Assembly (NCBI GenBank): GCA_018241525.1
Contig: JAFEDR010000001.1
Location: forward strand, 496,001-560,000
Direction: 5' to 3'
Length of the DNA: 64,000 nt
From: Pseudomonadota bacterium
GTDB taxonomy: Bacteria > Pseudomonadota > Gammaproteobacteria > Steroidobacterales > Steroidobacteraceae
Positions 47,406-57,414 of the stretch are shown one piece after another. A model generated the notes under the pieces. That model saw only the letters and a list, made by a program, of their open reading frames with translations. It made no database searches and was not told where the DNA came from. A program made the translations under genes and the position numbers. The stretch's first letter is position 1; each line of letters opens with the position of its first letter.

Positions 47406-48115
47406 GCGTGCCCGCCGCGCCGCTCTACGAGCAGGTCAAGGACCACGTGCTGCGGCGCATTCGCTCGGGCGAGTGGGGCCCGGGGGCGCGTGTGCAGTCG
47501 GAGCACGAGCTCGTCCGCGAGCTCAAGGTCTCGCGGATGACCGCCAACCGGGCGATCCGCGAGCTGGTGCAGACGGGCGTGCTGTCGCGGGTCGCGGGCC
47601 TCGGCACGTTCGTCGCCGACCTCAAGGTCGCGGGTCATCCGCTGCAGCTTCGCAGCATCGCGGCGGAGATCCGTGGCCGCGGCCATCGCCACCGCGCCAG
47701 TGTCGTCTCGCAGGGCCGCATCGTGCCCGAGGATGAGGTGCGCGCGCGGCTCGGCCTGCGTGGCCGGGCGCGGCACGCCTTCGCGACCGTGATCGTGCAC
47801 CACGAGAATGACGTCGCGCTGCAGGTCGAGGAGCGCTACGTGAACCCCGCGGCTGCGCCCGACTACCTCGGCGTCGACTTTGAGTCCGTCACGACGCACG
47901 ACTACCTGATGGACGCGGCACCGCTCGAGCGTGTCGAGCACGTCGTCCGCGCCGTGTCCGCCGCGGCGCCGATCGCGGCGCTGCTGGCGCTCGAGCCCGG
48001 GGCACCGGTGCTGCTGATCGAGCGCACCACCTGGAGCCGGGGCCAGCGCGCCTCGTTCGCCCGCCTTCACCATCCCGGCAGCCGTTTCGAGCTGCAGGGC
48101 GTCTTCGACCTGTAG
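47402..48115 (+). CDS. hutC: Histidine utilization repressor
   Basis: GntR/HutC-family repressor that normally releases DNA on binding urocanate. 237 residues. N-terminal winged helix (LYEQVKDHVLRRIRSGEWGPG, VSRMTANRAIRELVQTGVL) and a C-terminal UTRA ligand domain (ERTTWSRGQRASFARLHHPG is the HutC-type end). GTG start within the hutF stop. It lies inside the operon it should control and the candidate operator is at 46013-46024. Confidence 0.93.
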   Translation: MSVPAAPLYEQVKDHVLRRIRSGEWGPGARVQSEHELVRELKVSRMTANRAIRELVQTGVLSRVAGLGTFVADLKVAGHPLQLRSIAAEIRGRGHRHRASVVSQGRIVPEDEVRARLGLRGRARHAFATVIVHHENDVALQVEERYVNPAAAPDYLGVDFESVTTHDYLMDAAPLERVEHVVRAVSAAAPIAALLALEPGAPVLLIERTTWSRGQRASFARLHHPGSRFELQGVFDL

Positions 48116-48136
48116 CGCACGCATCGCGAGGCCCCG

Positions 48137-49809
<1,673 letters not shown>

Positions 49810-49813
<4 letters not shown>

Positions 49814-50589
49814 TCCGGGTCGAGCCCGGGCGCACGCCGCTCGTCATCAGCCTGCCGCACGCCGGTCGCGGGATTCCGCCGGCGATCGCGGCGCGCATGA
49901 CGCCGCGCGCGCTCGAGGTCGTCGACACCGACTGGCACGTCGAGCGCCTCTACGAGTTCGCGCGCGCGGCCGGCGCGGCCTGGGTCGAGCCCACGCTGTC
50001 GCGCTACGTGGTCGATCTCAACCGGCCGCCGGACGACGCGGCGCTCTACCCGGGCCAGGTCTCGACGGGCCTGTGCCCGGCGGAGACCTTCAGCGGCGAG
50101 CCCCTCTACACGGGAGCGCCCCCGGATCCGGCCGAAATCGCCGAGCGGCGCCGCGCGTACTGGCAGCCGTACCACGACGCGCTGCGCGAGCTCATCGAGG
50201 CTGCTCGCCGCCGTCACGGACACGCGATCGTGCTCGACGGGCACTCGATACGCTCGGCGGTGCCGCGGCTGTTCACGGGCCGCCTGCCGGACATCAACCT
50301 CGGCACGCATGACGGCCGTGCCTGCGAGCCGCGCCTCGCCGCCGCGGTGGTCGCGGTGTGCGCCGCGCAGTCACGCTTCAGCCACGTCCTGAACGGCCGC
50401 TTCAAGGGCGGCTACATCACGCGCCACTACGGCCAGCCGGCCGACGCGGTGCAGGCGCTGCAGATCGAGCTCGCGCAGTCGAGCTACATGGACGAGACCG
50501 GGACGGGCTACGATCCCGGGCGCGCCGCGCCGCTCGTCGCGGTGCTCCAGCAGGTCGTCGCGACGCTGCTCGAGTTCAGGCCGTTCTGA
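49810..50589 (+). CDS. hutG: N-formylglutamate deformylase
   Basis: Releases formate from N-formylglutamate, the last step of the route that uses HutF. 259 residues. [58 protein letters not shown] and [16 protein letters not shown] match the FGase family; the His/Asp/Glu residues fit the zinc site. GTG at 49810, overlapping the hutU stop. Confidence 0.93.
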
Positions 50590-50615
50590 CGGGCTCGCGG
50601 CGAGGGAGAGTAGCC

Positions 50616-51395
50616 ATGGCGGATCCAGCACCTGCGGCCATCATCACCGGCGCCTCGTCCGGCATCGGCGCGGCCGTCGCGCTCGCCCTCGCGGCGCGCG
50701 GGGTCGACGTGGTCGTCAACTACGTGCAGAGCGCGCACGGTGCCGAGGCAGTCGCCGCGGCCTGTCGGGAGCGTGGCGTGCGGGCGATCACGGCGCGCGG
50801 CGACGTGGCTCGCGACGCCGACTGCCGTGCGCTGGCGGTCGCGGCCGGCGAGGCGTTCGGGCGCATCGACTACCTCGTGAACAACGCCGGCGTCAGCAAG
50901 TTCGTGCCGCACGCCCAGCTCGACGGGCTCGACGCGGTCGACTTCGAGCGCATCTTCGCCGTCAACGTCACCGGCGCCTTCCAGATGATCCGTGCGGCGC
51001 TGCCGGCGCTGCGCGCGAGCGGACGCGGGGCGGTCGTCAACGTCGCCTCGGTCGCCGGCACCTGCGGTGTCGGCAGCTCGGTGGCCTACGCCGCCTCGAA
51101 GGCGGCGCTGATCAACCTGACACTGACCCTCGGCCGGGCGCTTGCGCCCGAGGTGCGCGTCAACGCGGTGGCGCCCGGCTTCGTCGACACCCCGTGGCAC
51201 GTCGCGCGCATGGGGCCAGAGCGCTACGAGAAGGCCAAGGCGGTGGTCGGCGAGGGCACGCCGCTGCGCTCGGTGACGCAGGCGGCCGACGTCGCCGAGC
51301 CGATCGCGTGGCTGCTCGAGCGCGCGACGCAGGTCACCGGCGAGACGCTGCAGATCGACGCCGGCTTGCACCTCAGGGTCGGTCAGTTCGCCTGA
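50616..51395 (+). CDS. Short-chain dehydrogenase/reductase (FabG-like)
   Basis: 259-residue SDR. Cofactor motif TGASSGIGAAVALAL, NNAG segment VNNAGVSKF, catalytic Ser and Tyr-x3-Lys in VASVAGTCGVGSSVAYAASKAAL. After the Gly-rich motif comes VDVVVNYVQSA, which by position would suit NADP(H) or NAD(H); preference is not decided. Good GGGAG site, ATG at 50616, 26 bases after hutG, so it may extend the hut operon. Substrate unknown. Confidence 0.86.
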   Translation: MADPAPAAIITGASSGIGAAVALALAARGVDVVVNYVQSAHGAEAVAAACRERGVRAITARGDVARDADCRALAVAAGEAFGRIDYLVNNAGVSKFVPHAQLDGLDAVDFERIFAVNVTGAFQMIRAALPALRASGRGAVVNVASVAGTCGVGSSVAYAASKAALINLTLTLGRALAPEVRVNAVAPGFVDTPWHVARMGPERYEKAKAVVGEGTPLRSVTQAADVAEPIAWLLERATQVTGETLQIDAGLHLRVGQFA

Positions 51396-51462
51396 CCCGC
51401 GCGGCGGGTTGCCCGGTCGCGCGCGCGCTGCGCGCCTCGCGGTCGACGCGCCGGCGGCTCGC

Positions 51463-51492
51463 TTGAGTCAGATGCCTCCGATGCGGGAAAAT
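51463..51492 (+). promoter_or_regulatory. Promoter for the aminotransferase operon
   Basis: TTGAGT (51463-51468), 18-base spacer, GAAAAT (51487-51492), in the 140-base gap after the SDR gene. It overlaps an in-frame ATG at 51491, which argues against that start. Confidence 0.5.
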
Positions 51493-51535
51493 GGTCGTTT
51501 CGGGCGCCCCGTGCCCGACGGATGGGCCGGTCAGC

Positions 51536-52849
51536 ATGACCACCGAGCGCGAGGACGTGCTGCACAGCTGGTGTGTGCAGGCCGACTGGGACGCCCCGAC
51601 CATCGTCGGCGGCGCCGGCGCGCGCCTCTTCGACAGCGCCGGCCGCAGCTACCTCGACATGAGCAGCCTCGCCGAGTGCAGCAACCTCGGCCATCAGCAT
51701 CCGGCGGTCGTGCGCGCCATCCAGGCGCAGGCCGAGCGGCTGTGCTTCGTCACCGCCGCCTGGGGTGCGGAGCCGCGCGCCGCGCTCGCGCGCGCGCTGC
51801 TCGAGCGCTCGGGCTTCGCCGGCGGGCGCGTGTTCTTCACGCTCGGCGGCGCGGATGCCAACGAGCACGCCGTCAAGTTCGCGCGGCAGGCGAGCGGCCG
51901 GCCGCGCGGCCTCGTCATCAGTCGCGACCGCTCGTACCACGGCGCGAGCTACGCGACCATGGCGCTGTCGGGCGATGCGCGTACCGGGCACCAGGTCGAC
52001 CCGGCGGCGTTCGGCGTCGTTCGCGTGCCGCCGCCGTACGCCTACCGCTGTCCGTTCGGCAGCCGCGACCCGCAGCAGTGCGGCGAGCTGAGCGCGCAGC
52101 ATGTCGGCGCGGTGATCGACCGCGAGGGCCGTGAGCGCGTCGCCGCGGTGCTGATGGAGGCGAATGCCGGCACCAACGGCATCGTCGCGCCGCCGAACTT
52201 CTGGCCTAGGCTGCGCGAGGAGACCGCGCGGCGCGGCGTGTACCTGATCGCCGACGAGGTCATGAGCGGATTCGGCCGCTGCGGCGAGTGGTTCGCGTGG
52301 CAGCGGCACGGCGAGGGCGGGCGGCCGGACCTGATGACGCTCGCCAAGGGTCTGACCGGGGCCCACCTGCCGCTCGGCGCGGTGGTGCTGTCGGCGGCGG
52401 TCGCGGCGCGCCTCGAGCGCGAGATGCTGTACACGGGCCTGACGTACTGCGGCCACCCGCTCGCCTGCGCGGCCGGGCTCGCGGCGGTGCAGGCCTACGC
52501 GGACGAGGGCCTGATCGAGCGCTCGCGGGCGCTCGGCGGCACGCTGCTGCGGGAGCTCGAGGCGCTGCGCCTGCGGCACCCCGTGATCGGCGACGTGCGC
52601 GGCGGCGACGGGCTGTTCGCGGTCATCGAACTCGTGGCCGACCGCGACAGCCGCGCGCCGCTGGCGCCGTGGCCGGACACGCCGGCGCCGCTGCGCGAGC
52701 TCGTCGCGCGCGCGCGGCAGGCGGGCGTGTCGTTCGCGACCCGCGGCAACCTGATCATCATTGCCCCGCCGCTCGTGATTGCGGAACGCGAGCTTGCGGA
52801 TGCGATCGCGCTGCTCGATCGCCTGCTCGGGGAGGCGCGCTGGTCATGA
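51536..52849 (+). CDS. Class III aminotransferase, taurine/omega-amino acid type
   Basis: 437 residues. PLP fold-type I, class III. HSWCVQADWDAPTIVGGAGARLFD resembles taurine-pyruvate/2-oxoglutarate aminotransferases; SLAECSNLGHQHPAVVRAIQ, GGADANEHAVKFAR, the PLP-binding ADEVMSGFGR and catalytic Lys in LAKGLTGAHLPLGAV are visible. ATG 51536 is chosen because the upstream ATG lies in the -10 box. No sulfoacetaldehyde enzymes are nearby, so taurine is not implied; an omega-amino acid is more likely. Its TGA overlaps the next ATG. Confidence 0.85.
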   Translation: MTTEREDVLHSWCVQADWDAPTIVGGAGARLFDSAGRSYLDMSSLAECSNLGHQHPAVVRAIQAQAERLCFVTAAWGAEPRAALARALLERSGFAGGRVFFTLGGADANEHAVKFARQASGRPRGLVISRDRSYHGASYATMALSGDARTGHQVDPAAFGVVRVPPPYAYRCPFGSRDPQQCGELSAQHVGAVIDREGRERVAAVLMEANAGTNGIVAPPNFWPRLREETARRGVYLIADEVMSGFGRCGEWFAWQRHGEGGRPDLMTLAKGLTGAHLPLGAVVLSAAVAARLEREMLYTGLTYCGHPLACAAGLAAVQAYADEGLIERSRALGGTLLRELEALRLRHPVIGDVRGGDGLFAVIELVADRDSRAPLAPWPDTPAPLRELVARARQAGVSFATRGNLIIIAPPLVIAERELADAIALLDRLLGEARWS

Positions 52850-54411
52850 GCTTCAAGCTGACGTATTCGACGATGTTCAACCCGCCGGAGGAAATGCACG
52901 AGCGCTTCGAGGCGGCGGTCGCGCGCACGCGCGCGGCGCTCGGCGCACGCCACCTGCTGCACATCGGCGGCCGCGACGTCGACGGCGCAGGCGTCATCGA
53001 CAAGACGAGTCCGATCGACGGTACGCTGCTCGGCCAGTTCGCCGCCGCCGATCCCGCGCAGGTGGCGGCCGCCATGGCCGCGGCCAAGCGCGCCTTCCCG
53101 GGCTGGCGGGCGACGCCGCTCGCGGAGCGGGTGCGGCTCTCGAAGCGGGTCGCGGAGCTGATCGAGGAGCGCGTGTACGACATCGCGGCGGCGCTCGCCC
53201 TCGAGGTCGGCAAGAACCGGCTCGAGGCGCTCGCCGAGGCCCAGGAGACCGCAGACTTCTTCAAGGGCTACGCGGACGACTTCGCCGCCAACCGCGGCTT
53301 CGACCGGCCGCTGCCGGACGACCCGCTCGCCGACTACCGTTCCCACAATCGCAGCGTGCTGAAGCCCTACGGCGTCTGGGCGGTCATCGCGCCGTTCAAC
53401 TTCCCGATGGCGCTCGCCGGCGGGCCGACCGCGGCGGCGCTGGTCACCGGCAACACGGTCGTGGTCAAGGGCGCGACCGATACGCCGTGGGCGATCCGCC
53501 TGCTGGCCGACTGCGTACGCGACGCGGGCTATCCCCCCGGGGTGTTCAACTTCGTCGCCGGCGGCGGCGCCACGGTCGGCGAGGCGCTCGTCAGCCACCC
53601 GGACGTGGCCGGCATCACCTTCACCGGATCCCATGAGGTCGGCATGTCGCTGTCGCGTCGCATGGTGACCGGCGCGTATCCGCGGCCGTGCATCACCGAG
53701 ATGGGCGGCAAGAACGCCGTGGTCGTGACCGCGGCGGCCGACCTCGAGCGGGCCGCGACCGGCATCGTGCGTTCGGCGTTCGGCCTCTCGGGCCAGAAGT
53801 GCTCGGCCACCTCGCGGGTGTACGTCGCGAAGCCGGTGGCGGATGCGCTGATCGCGAAGGTGCTCGAGAAGACTCAGGCGATCCGGATTGGCGATCCGAC
53901 GCAACGCGAGCACTGGCTCGGACCCGTGATCTCGACTTCCGCCGTCAACAAGTACCTGCGCTACGCCTCCGAGCTCATCGGCGGCGGAGCGCGCGTGCTC
54001 GCCGGCGGACGGCGCCTCGGTGAGGGCGCGCTCGGCGCCGGCTGCTTCGTCGCGCCGACGGTCGCCGAGGCGCCGCACGAGCATCCGCTGTTTGCGCACG
54101 AGATGTTCCTGCCGGTGGTGATGGTGGCGCGGGTCGAGGGGCTCGAAGAGGGCCTCGCGCGAGCCAACGATTCCGCGCTCGGGCTGACCGCGGGGTTCTA
54201 CGGCAGCGAGGCCGAGGCTCGCCAGTTCCTCGATCGGGTCGAGGCGGGGACGGTCTACGTGAACCGGCCGCAGGGGGCGACCACCGGCGCCTGGCCCGGC
54301 TACCAGGCCTTCGTCGGCTGGAAGGGCTCGGCCTCGACCGGCAAGGCGATCGGCTCGTTCTACTATCTGCCGCAGTATCTGCGCGAGCAGTCGCAGACGG
54401 TGGTCGAGTAA
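52846..54411 (+). CDS. Aldehyde dehydrogenase, glutamate-semialdehyde dehydrogenase-like
   Basis: 521 residues, ALDH superfamily, similar in length and sequence to RocA/PutA-type 1-pyrroline-5-carboxylate dehydrogenases. Family blocks: PFNFPMALAGGPTAAALVTGN, TFTGSHEVGM, catalytic Glu in EMGGKNAVVV, and catalytic Cys in SGQKCSATSRVYV. It may oxidise the semialdehyde formed by the neighbouring aminotransferases to a dicarboxylic acid. ATG overlaps the preceding stop; two bases separate it from the CoA-transferase alpha gene. Confidence 0.86.
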   Translation: MSFKLTYSTMFNPPEEMHERFEAAVARTRAALGARHLLHIGGRDVDGAGVIDKTSPIDGTLLGQFAAADPAQVAAAMAAAKRAFPGWRATPLAERVRLSKRVAELIEERVYDIAAALALEVGKNRLEALAEAQETADFFKGYADDFAANRGFDRPLPDDPLADYRSHNRSVLKPYGVWAVIAPFNFPMALAGGPTAAALVTGNTVVVKGATDTPWAIRLLADCVRDAGYPPGVFNFVAGGGATVGEALVSHPDVAGITFTGSHEVGMSLSRRMVTGAYPRPCITEMGGKNAVVVTAAADLERAATGIVRSAFGLSGQKCSATSRVYVAKPVADALIAKVLEKTQAIRIGDPTQREHWLGPVISTSAVNKYLRYASELIGGGARVLAGGRRLGEGALGAGCFVAPTVAEAPHEHPLFAHEMFLPVVMVARVEGLEEGLARANDSALGLTAGFYGSEAEARQFLDRVEAGTVYVNRPQGATTGAWPGYQAFVGWKGSASTGKAIGSFYYLPQYLREQSQTVVE

Positions 54412-54413
54412 TC

Positions 54414-55268
54414 GTGCCGATCGTCACCCTGACTGCGGCGATCGCCGACCACGTCCGCGACGGCGACAGCGTCGCGCTCGAGGGTTTCACCCACCTGATC
54501 CCGTTCGCCGCCGGCCAGGAGATCATCCGCCAGCGCCGGCGCGGCCTGCACCTGATCCGGATGACGCCGGACCTCGTCTACGACCAGATGATCGGCGCCG
54601 GCTGCGCCCGGCGGCTGACGTTCTCCTGGGGCGGCAACCCCGGCGTCGGCTCCGCGCACCGGATCCGCGAGGCGATCGAGGCCGGCTGGCCGCAGCCGCT
54701 CGAGATCTGCGAGCACTCCCACGCCGGGATGGCGGCGGCCTACGTCGCCGGCGCCGCACGCCTGCCGTTCGGCATGCTGCGCGGTTATCTCGGCACCGAC
54801 CTGCCGGCCGTGAACCCGGCGATCCGCTCGGTCGAATGCCCGTACACCGGCGAGCGCCTGGCGACGGTGCCGGCGCTGAACCCGGACGTCACGATCCTGC
54901 ACGCGCAGCGCGCGGATCGCGCCGGCAACGTGCTGATCAGCGGCATCCTGGGCGCGCAGAAGGAGGCCGGCCTCGCGGCTCGCAAGCTGCTGGTGACGGT
55001 CGAGGAGGTCGTCGACGACCTCGGCGCGCCGATGAACGGCGTGGTGCTGCCGCACTGGGTCGTCACCGCGATCGCCTGCGTGCCGGGCGGCGCGTGGCCC
55101 TCGTACGCCCGCGGCCACTACCCGCGCGACAACGCCTTCTACATCGCCTGGGACGAGATCGCGCGCGATCGCGGCCGCTTCACTGCCTGGATCGAGCGCT
55201 ACGTCCTTGGCACGCAGGACTTCGCCGGCTTTCGTGCGCGGCTGCGCGCCGATGGGGTGGCCGCATGA
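54414..55268 (+). CDS. CoA-transferase alpha subunit, glutaconate CoA-transferase-like
   Basis: 284 residues, GctA/family I alpha. HVRDGDSVALEGFTHLIPFAAGQEIIRQRRRGLHLIR is the usual CoA-transferase opening, with the Gly-rich FSWGGNPGVGSAHRIREAIE and LLVTVEEVVDDLGAPMNG further on. GTG start two bases after the aldehyde dehydrogenase stop; the stop overlaps the beta gene ATG. With the beta subunit it should move CoA from a donor thioester to a carboxylic acid, perhaps a C4-C5 dicarboxylate. Confidence 0.85.
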   Translation: MPIVTLTAAIADHVRDGDSVALEGFTHLIPFAAGQEIIRQRRRGLHLIRMTPDLVYDQMIGAGCARRLTFSWGGNPGVGSAHRIREAIEAGWPQPLEICEHSHAGMAAAYVAGAARLPFGMLRGYLGTDLPAVNPAIRSVECPYTGERLATVPALNPDVTILHAQRADRAGNVLISGILGAQKEAGLAARKLLVTVEEVVDDLGAPMNGVVLPHWVVTAIACVPGGAWPSYARGHYPRDNAFYIAWDEIARDRGRFTAWIERYVLGTQDFAGFRARLRADGVAA

Positions 55269-56068
55269 ACGCGACGACGGTGGCACCGCCGTGGTCGGCG
55301 GATGAGATGATGACGGTGACCGCGGCGCGCATGCTGTGGGACGGCTGCGTCTGCTTCGTCGGCATCGGCCTGCCGTCGGCGGCCGCCAACCTCGCGCGGC
55401 TGCTGCACGCGCCCGGGATCGTGCTGATCTACGAGTCCGGCACCATCGGCACGCGACCGGACGTGCTGCCGCTGTCGATCGGCGACGGCGAGCTGGCCGA
55501 GACCGCTGGAGCGGTGGTGCCGCTGCCGGAGATCTTCGCCTACTGGCTGCAGGGCGGGCGCATCGACGTCGGCTTCCTCGGGGCCGCTCAGGTCGACCGC
55601 TTCGGCAATCTCAACAGCACCGTGATCGGCCCGTACCAGCAGCCGAAGGTACGGCTGCCGGGCGCCGGCGGTGCGCCGGAGATCGCCGCGCATGCGCGCC
55701 AGGTGTTCGTGGTGCTGAAGCAGTCGGCGCGCTCGTTCGTGCCGAAGCTCGACTTCGTCAGCAGCGGCGGGTTCCTGACCGGCGGCGGCGCCCGCCGCCT
55801 CAGCGGCGCCCCGGGCGCCGGACCGCAGGCGATCATCACCGACTATGGCGTACTGCGCCCGCAGGCCGGCAGCGAGGAGTTCGCGCTTGCCGCGCGCTAC
55901 GAGCACGTCACGGCGGCTGCCGCCGTGAAGGCCACCGGCTGGCCGTTGACGGTCGCCGCATCGCTCGAAGTCATCGCGCCGCCCACGGCCACGGAGCTTG
56001 AGGCGCTGCGCGCGCTGCAGGCCCGTACCCAGGCGGCCCACAGCCGACCGGTACAGCTGCCGGTCTAG
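55265..56068 (+). CDS. CoA-transferase beta subunit, glutaconate CoA-transferase-like
   Basis: 267 residues, GctB-like. The putative catalytic Glu is in LIYESGTIGTRPDVLPLSIGDGEL; the following VDVGFLGAAQVDRFGNLNSTVIG and Gly-rich SGGFLTGGGARR are characteristic. ATG overlaps the alpha-subunit stop (ATGA), so the two subunits are co-translated. Followed eight bases later by a second aminotransferase. Confidence 0.85.
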   Translation: MNATTVAPPWSADEMMTVTAARMLWDGCVCFVGIGLPSAAANLARLLHAPGIVLIYESGTIGTRPDVLPLSIGDGELAETAGAVVPLPEIFAYWLQGGRIDVGFLGAAQVDRFGNLNSTVIGPYQQPKVRLPGAGGAPEIAAHARQVFVVLKQSARSFVPKLDFVSSGGFLTGGGARRLSGAPGAGPQAIITDYGVLRPQAGSEEFALAARYEHVTAAAAVKATGWPLTVAASLEVIAPPTATELEALRALQARTQAAHSRPVQLPV

Positions 56069-56076
56069 AGGACGCC

Positions 56077-57405
56077 ATGAAGAATCCGCACATCAAGACC
56101 GAACTGCCCGGACCGAAGGCCCGCGAGATGCTCGCCCGCGACGCGGCCGTCGTCTCGCCCTCGTACCCGCGCGACTATCCCTTCGTGATGTCGCACGGCC
56201 GCGGCGCGGAGATCTGGGACGTCGACGGCAACCGCTTCCTCGACTTCGCCGCCGGCATCGCGGTCTGCTCGACCGGCCACAGCCATCCGAAGGTCGTCGC
56301 GGCGATCAAGGACGCGGCCGACCGCTTCCTGCACATCTCGTCGGACTACTGGCACGAGGGCCAGATCCGGCTCGGCGAGCGCATGAACGAGCTGGCGCCG
56401 ATGAAGGAGCCGGTGATGAGCTTCTTCGCGCAGTCCGGCACCGAGGCGGTGGAGGGGGCGCTGAAGCTGGCGCGCTACGTCACCGGCCGGCCGCGCTTCA
56501 TCGGCTTTCTCGGTGGCTTCCACGGCCGCACCATGGGCTCGCTGTCGTTCACCTCGAGCAAGTACACCCAGCAGAAGGGTTTCTTCCCGACCATGCCGGG
56601 CGTCACGCACGTGCCGTACCCGAACAACTACCGGCCGCTGCTCGCGGGCGAGGACCAGGGCCAGGCGGTGCTGCGGTACCTCGAGGAGGTGCTGTTCACG
56701 AGCAACGTGCCGCCGAGCGAGGTCGCAGCGATCCTGATCGAGCCGATCCAGGGCGAGGGCGGCTACCTCGTGCCGCCGGACGGGTTCCTGGCCGGCCTGC
56801 GCGCGCTGTGCGACCGGCACGGCATCCTGCTGATCTTCGACGAGGTGCAGTCGGGCATCGGCCGCACCGGCAAGATGTTCGCGAGCCAGCACTGGGACGT
56901 CGCCCCCGACATCATGTCGCTGGCGAAGGGCCTCGGCTCGGGCCTGCCGATCGGCATGGTGGTCGCGAAGAAGTCGATCATGTCGAAGTGGACGCGCGGT
57001 GCCCACGGCAACACCTACGGCGGCAACCCGATCTGCTGCGCGGCAGCGCTCGCGACGCTCGAGCTGGTCTCGGGCGGGCTGTGCGAGAACGCGGCGCGCG
57101 TCGGCGCGCACTTCCTGCGCCGCCTGCACGAGCTCGCGTCGCGGCATGACGTGATCGGCCAGGTGCGGGGCAAGGGGCTGATGGTGGGCATGGAGCTCGT
57201 CGTCGATCGCGCCTCACGCAAGCCCGCCCGCGAGCTGTGCGATGCGCTCGTGACGCGCGCCTACCACAACGGTCTCATCCTGCTGTCCTGCGGCCAGAGC
57301 ACGGTGCGGTTCATGCCGCCGCTGATGATCAGCGAGGCGGACGCGGACGAGGCGGTGGGCATCGTCGAACAGAGCCTGCGCGAGGCGCAGGCTGGCAAGC
57401 ACTGA
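56077..57405 (+). CDS. Class III aminotransferase, acetylornithine/4-aminobutyrate type
   Basis: 442 residues. SYPRDYPFVMSHGRGAEIWDVDGNRFLDFAAGIAVCSTGHSHPKVV, SGTEAVEGALKLARY, FHGRTMGSLSFTSSK, IEPIQGEGGYLVPPD, IFDEVQSGIGRTGKMF (PLP Asp) and the catalytic Lys in SLAKGLGSGLPIGMVVA are all class III features. Closest in layout to acetylornithine or 4-aminobutyrate/5-aminovalerate aminotransferases. It is the second aminotransferase of the operon, which suggests two different amino donors or substrates. Confidence 0.88.
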   Translation: MKNPHIKTELPGPKAREMLARDAAVVSPSYPRDYPFVMSHGRGAEIWDVDGNRFLDFAAGIAVCSTGHSHPKVVAAIKDAADRFLHISSDYWHEGQIRLGERMNELAPMKEPVMSFFAQSGTEAVEGALKLARYVTGRPRFIGFLGGFHGRTMGSLSFTSSKYTQQKGFFPTMPGVTHVPYPNNYRPLLAGEDQGQAVLRYLEEVLFTSNVPPSEVAAILIEPIQGEGGYLVPPDGFLAGLRALCDRHGILLIFDEVQSGIGRTGKMFASQHWDVAPDIMSLAKGLGSGLPIGMVVAKKSIMSKWTRGAHGNTYGGNPICCAAALATLELVSGGLCENAARVGAHFLRRLHELASRHDVIGQVRGKGLMVGMELVVDRASRKPARELCDALVTRAYHNGLILLSCGQSTVRFMPPLMISEADADEAVGIVEQSLREAQAGKH

Positions 57406-57414
57406 CCGGCGGTA

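Noticed and set aside
51491..51493. Upstream ATG for the taurine-type aminotransferase
   Set aside because: It lies within a plausible -10 box and the conserved protein start matches the ATG at 51536.
51536..52849. Taurine degradation operon
   Set aside because: The aminotransferase resembles taurine enzymes, but no sulfoacetaldehyde acetyltransferase, taurine transporter or sulfite exporter is present.
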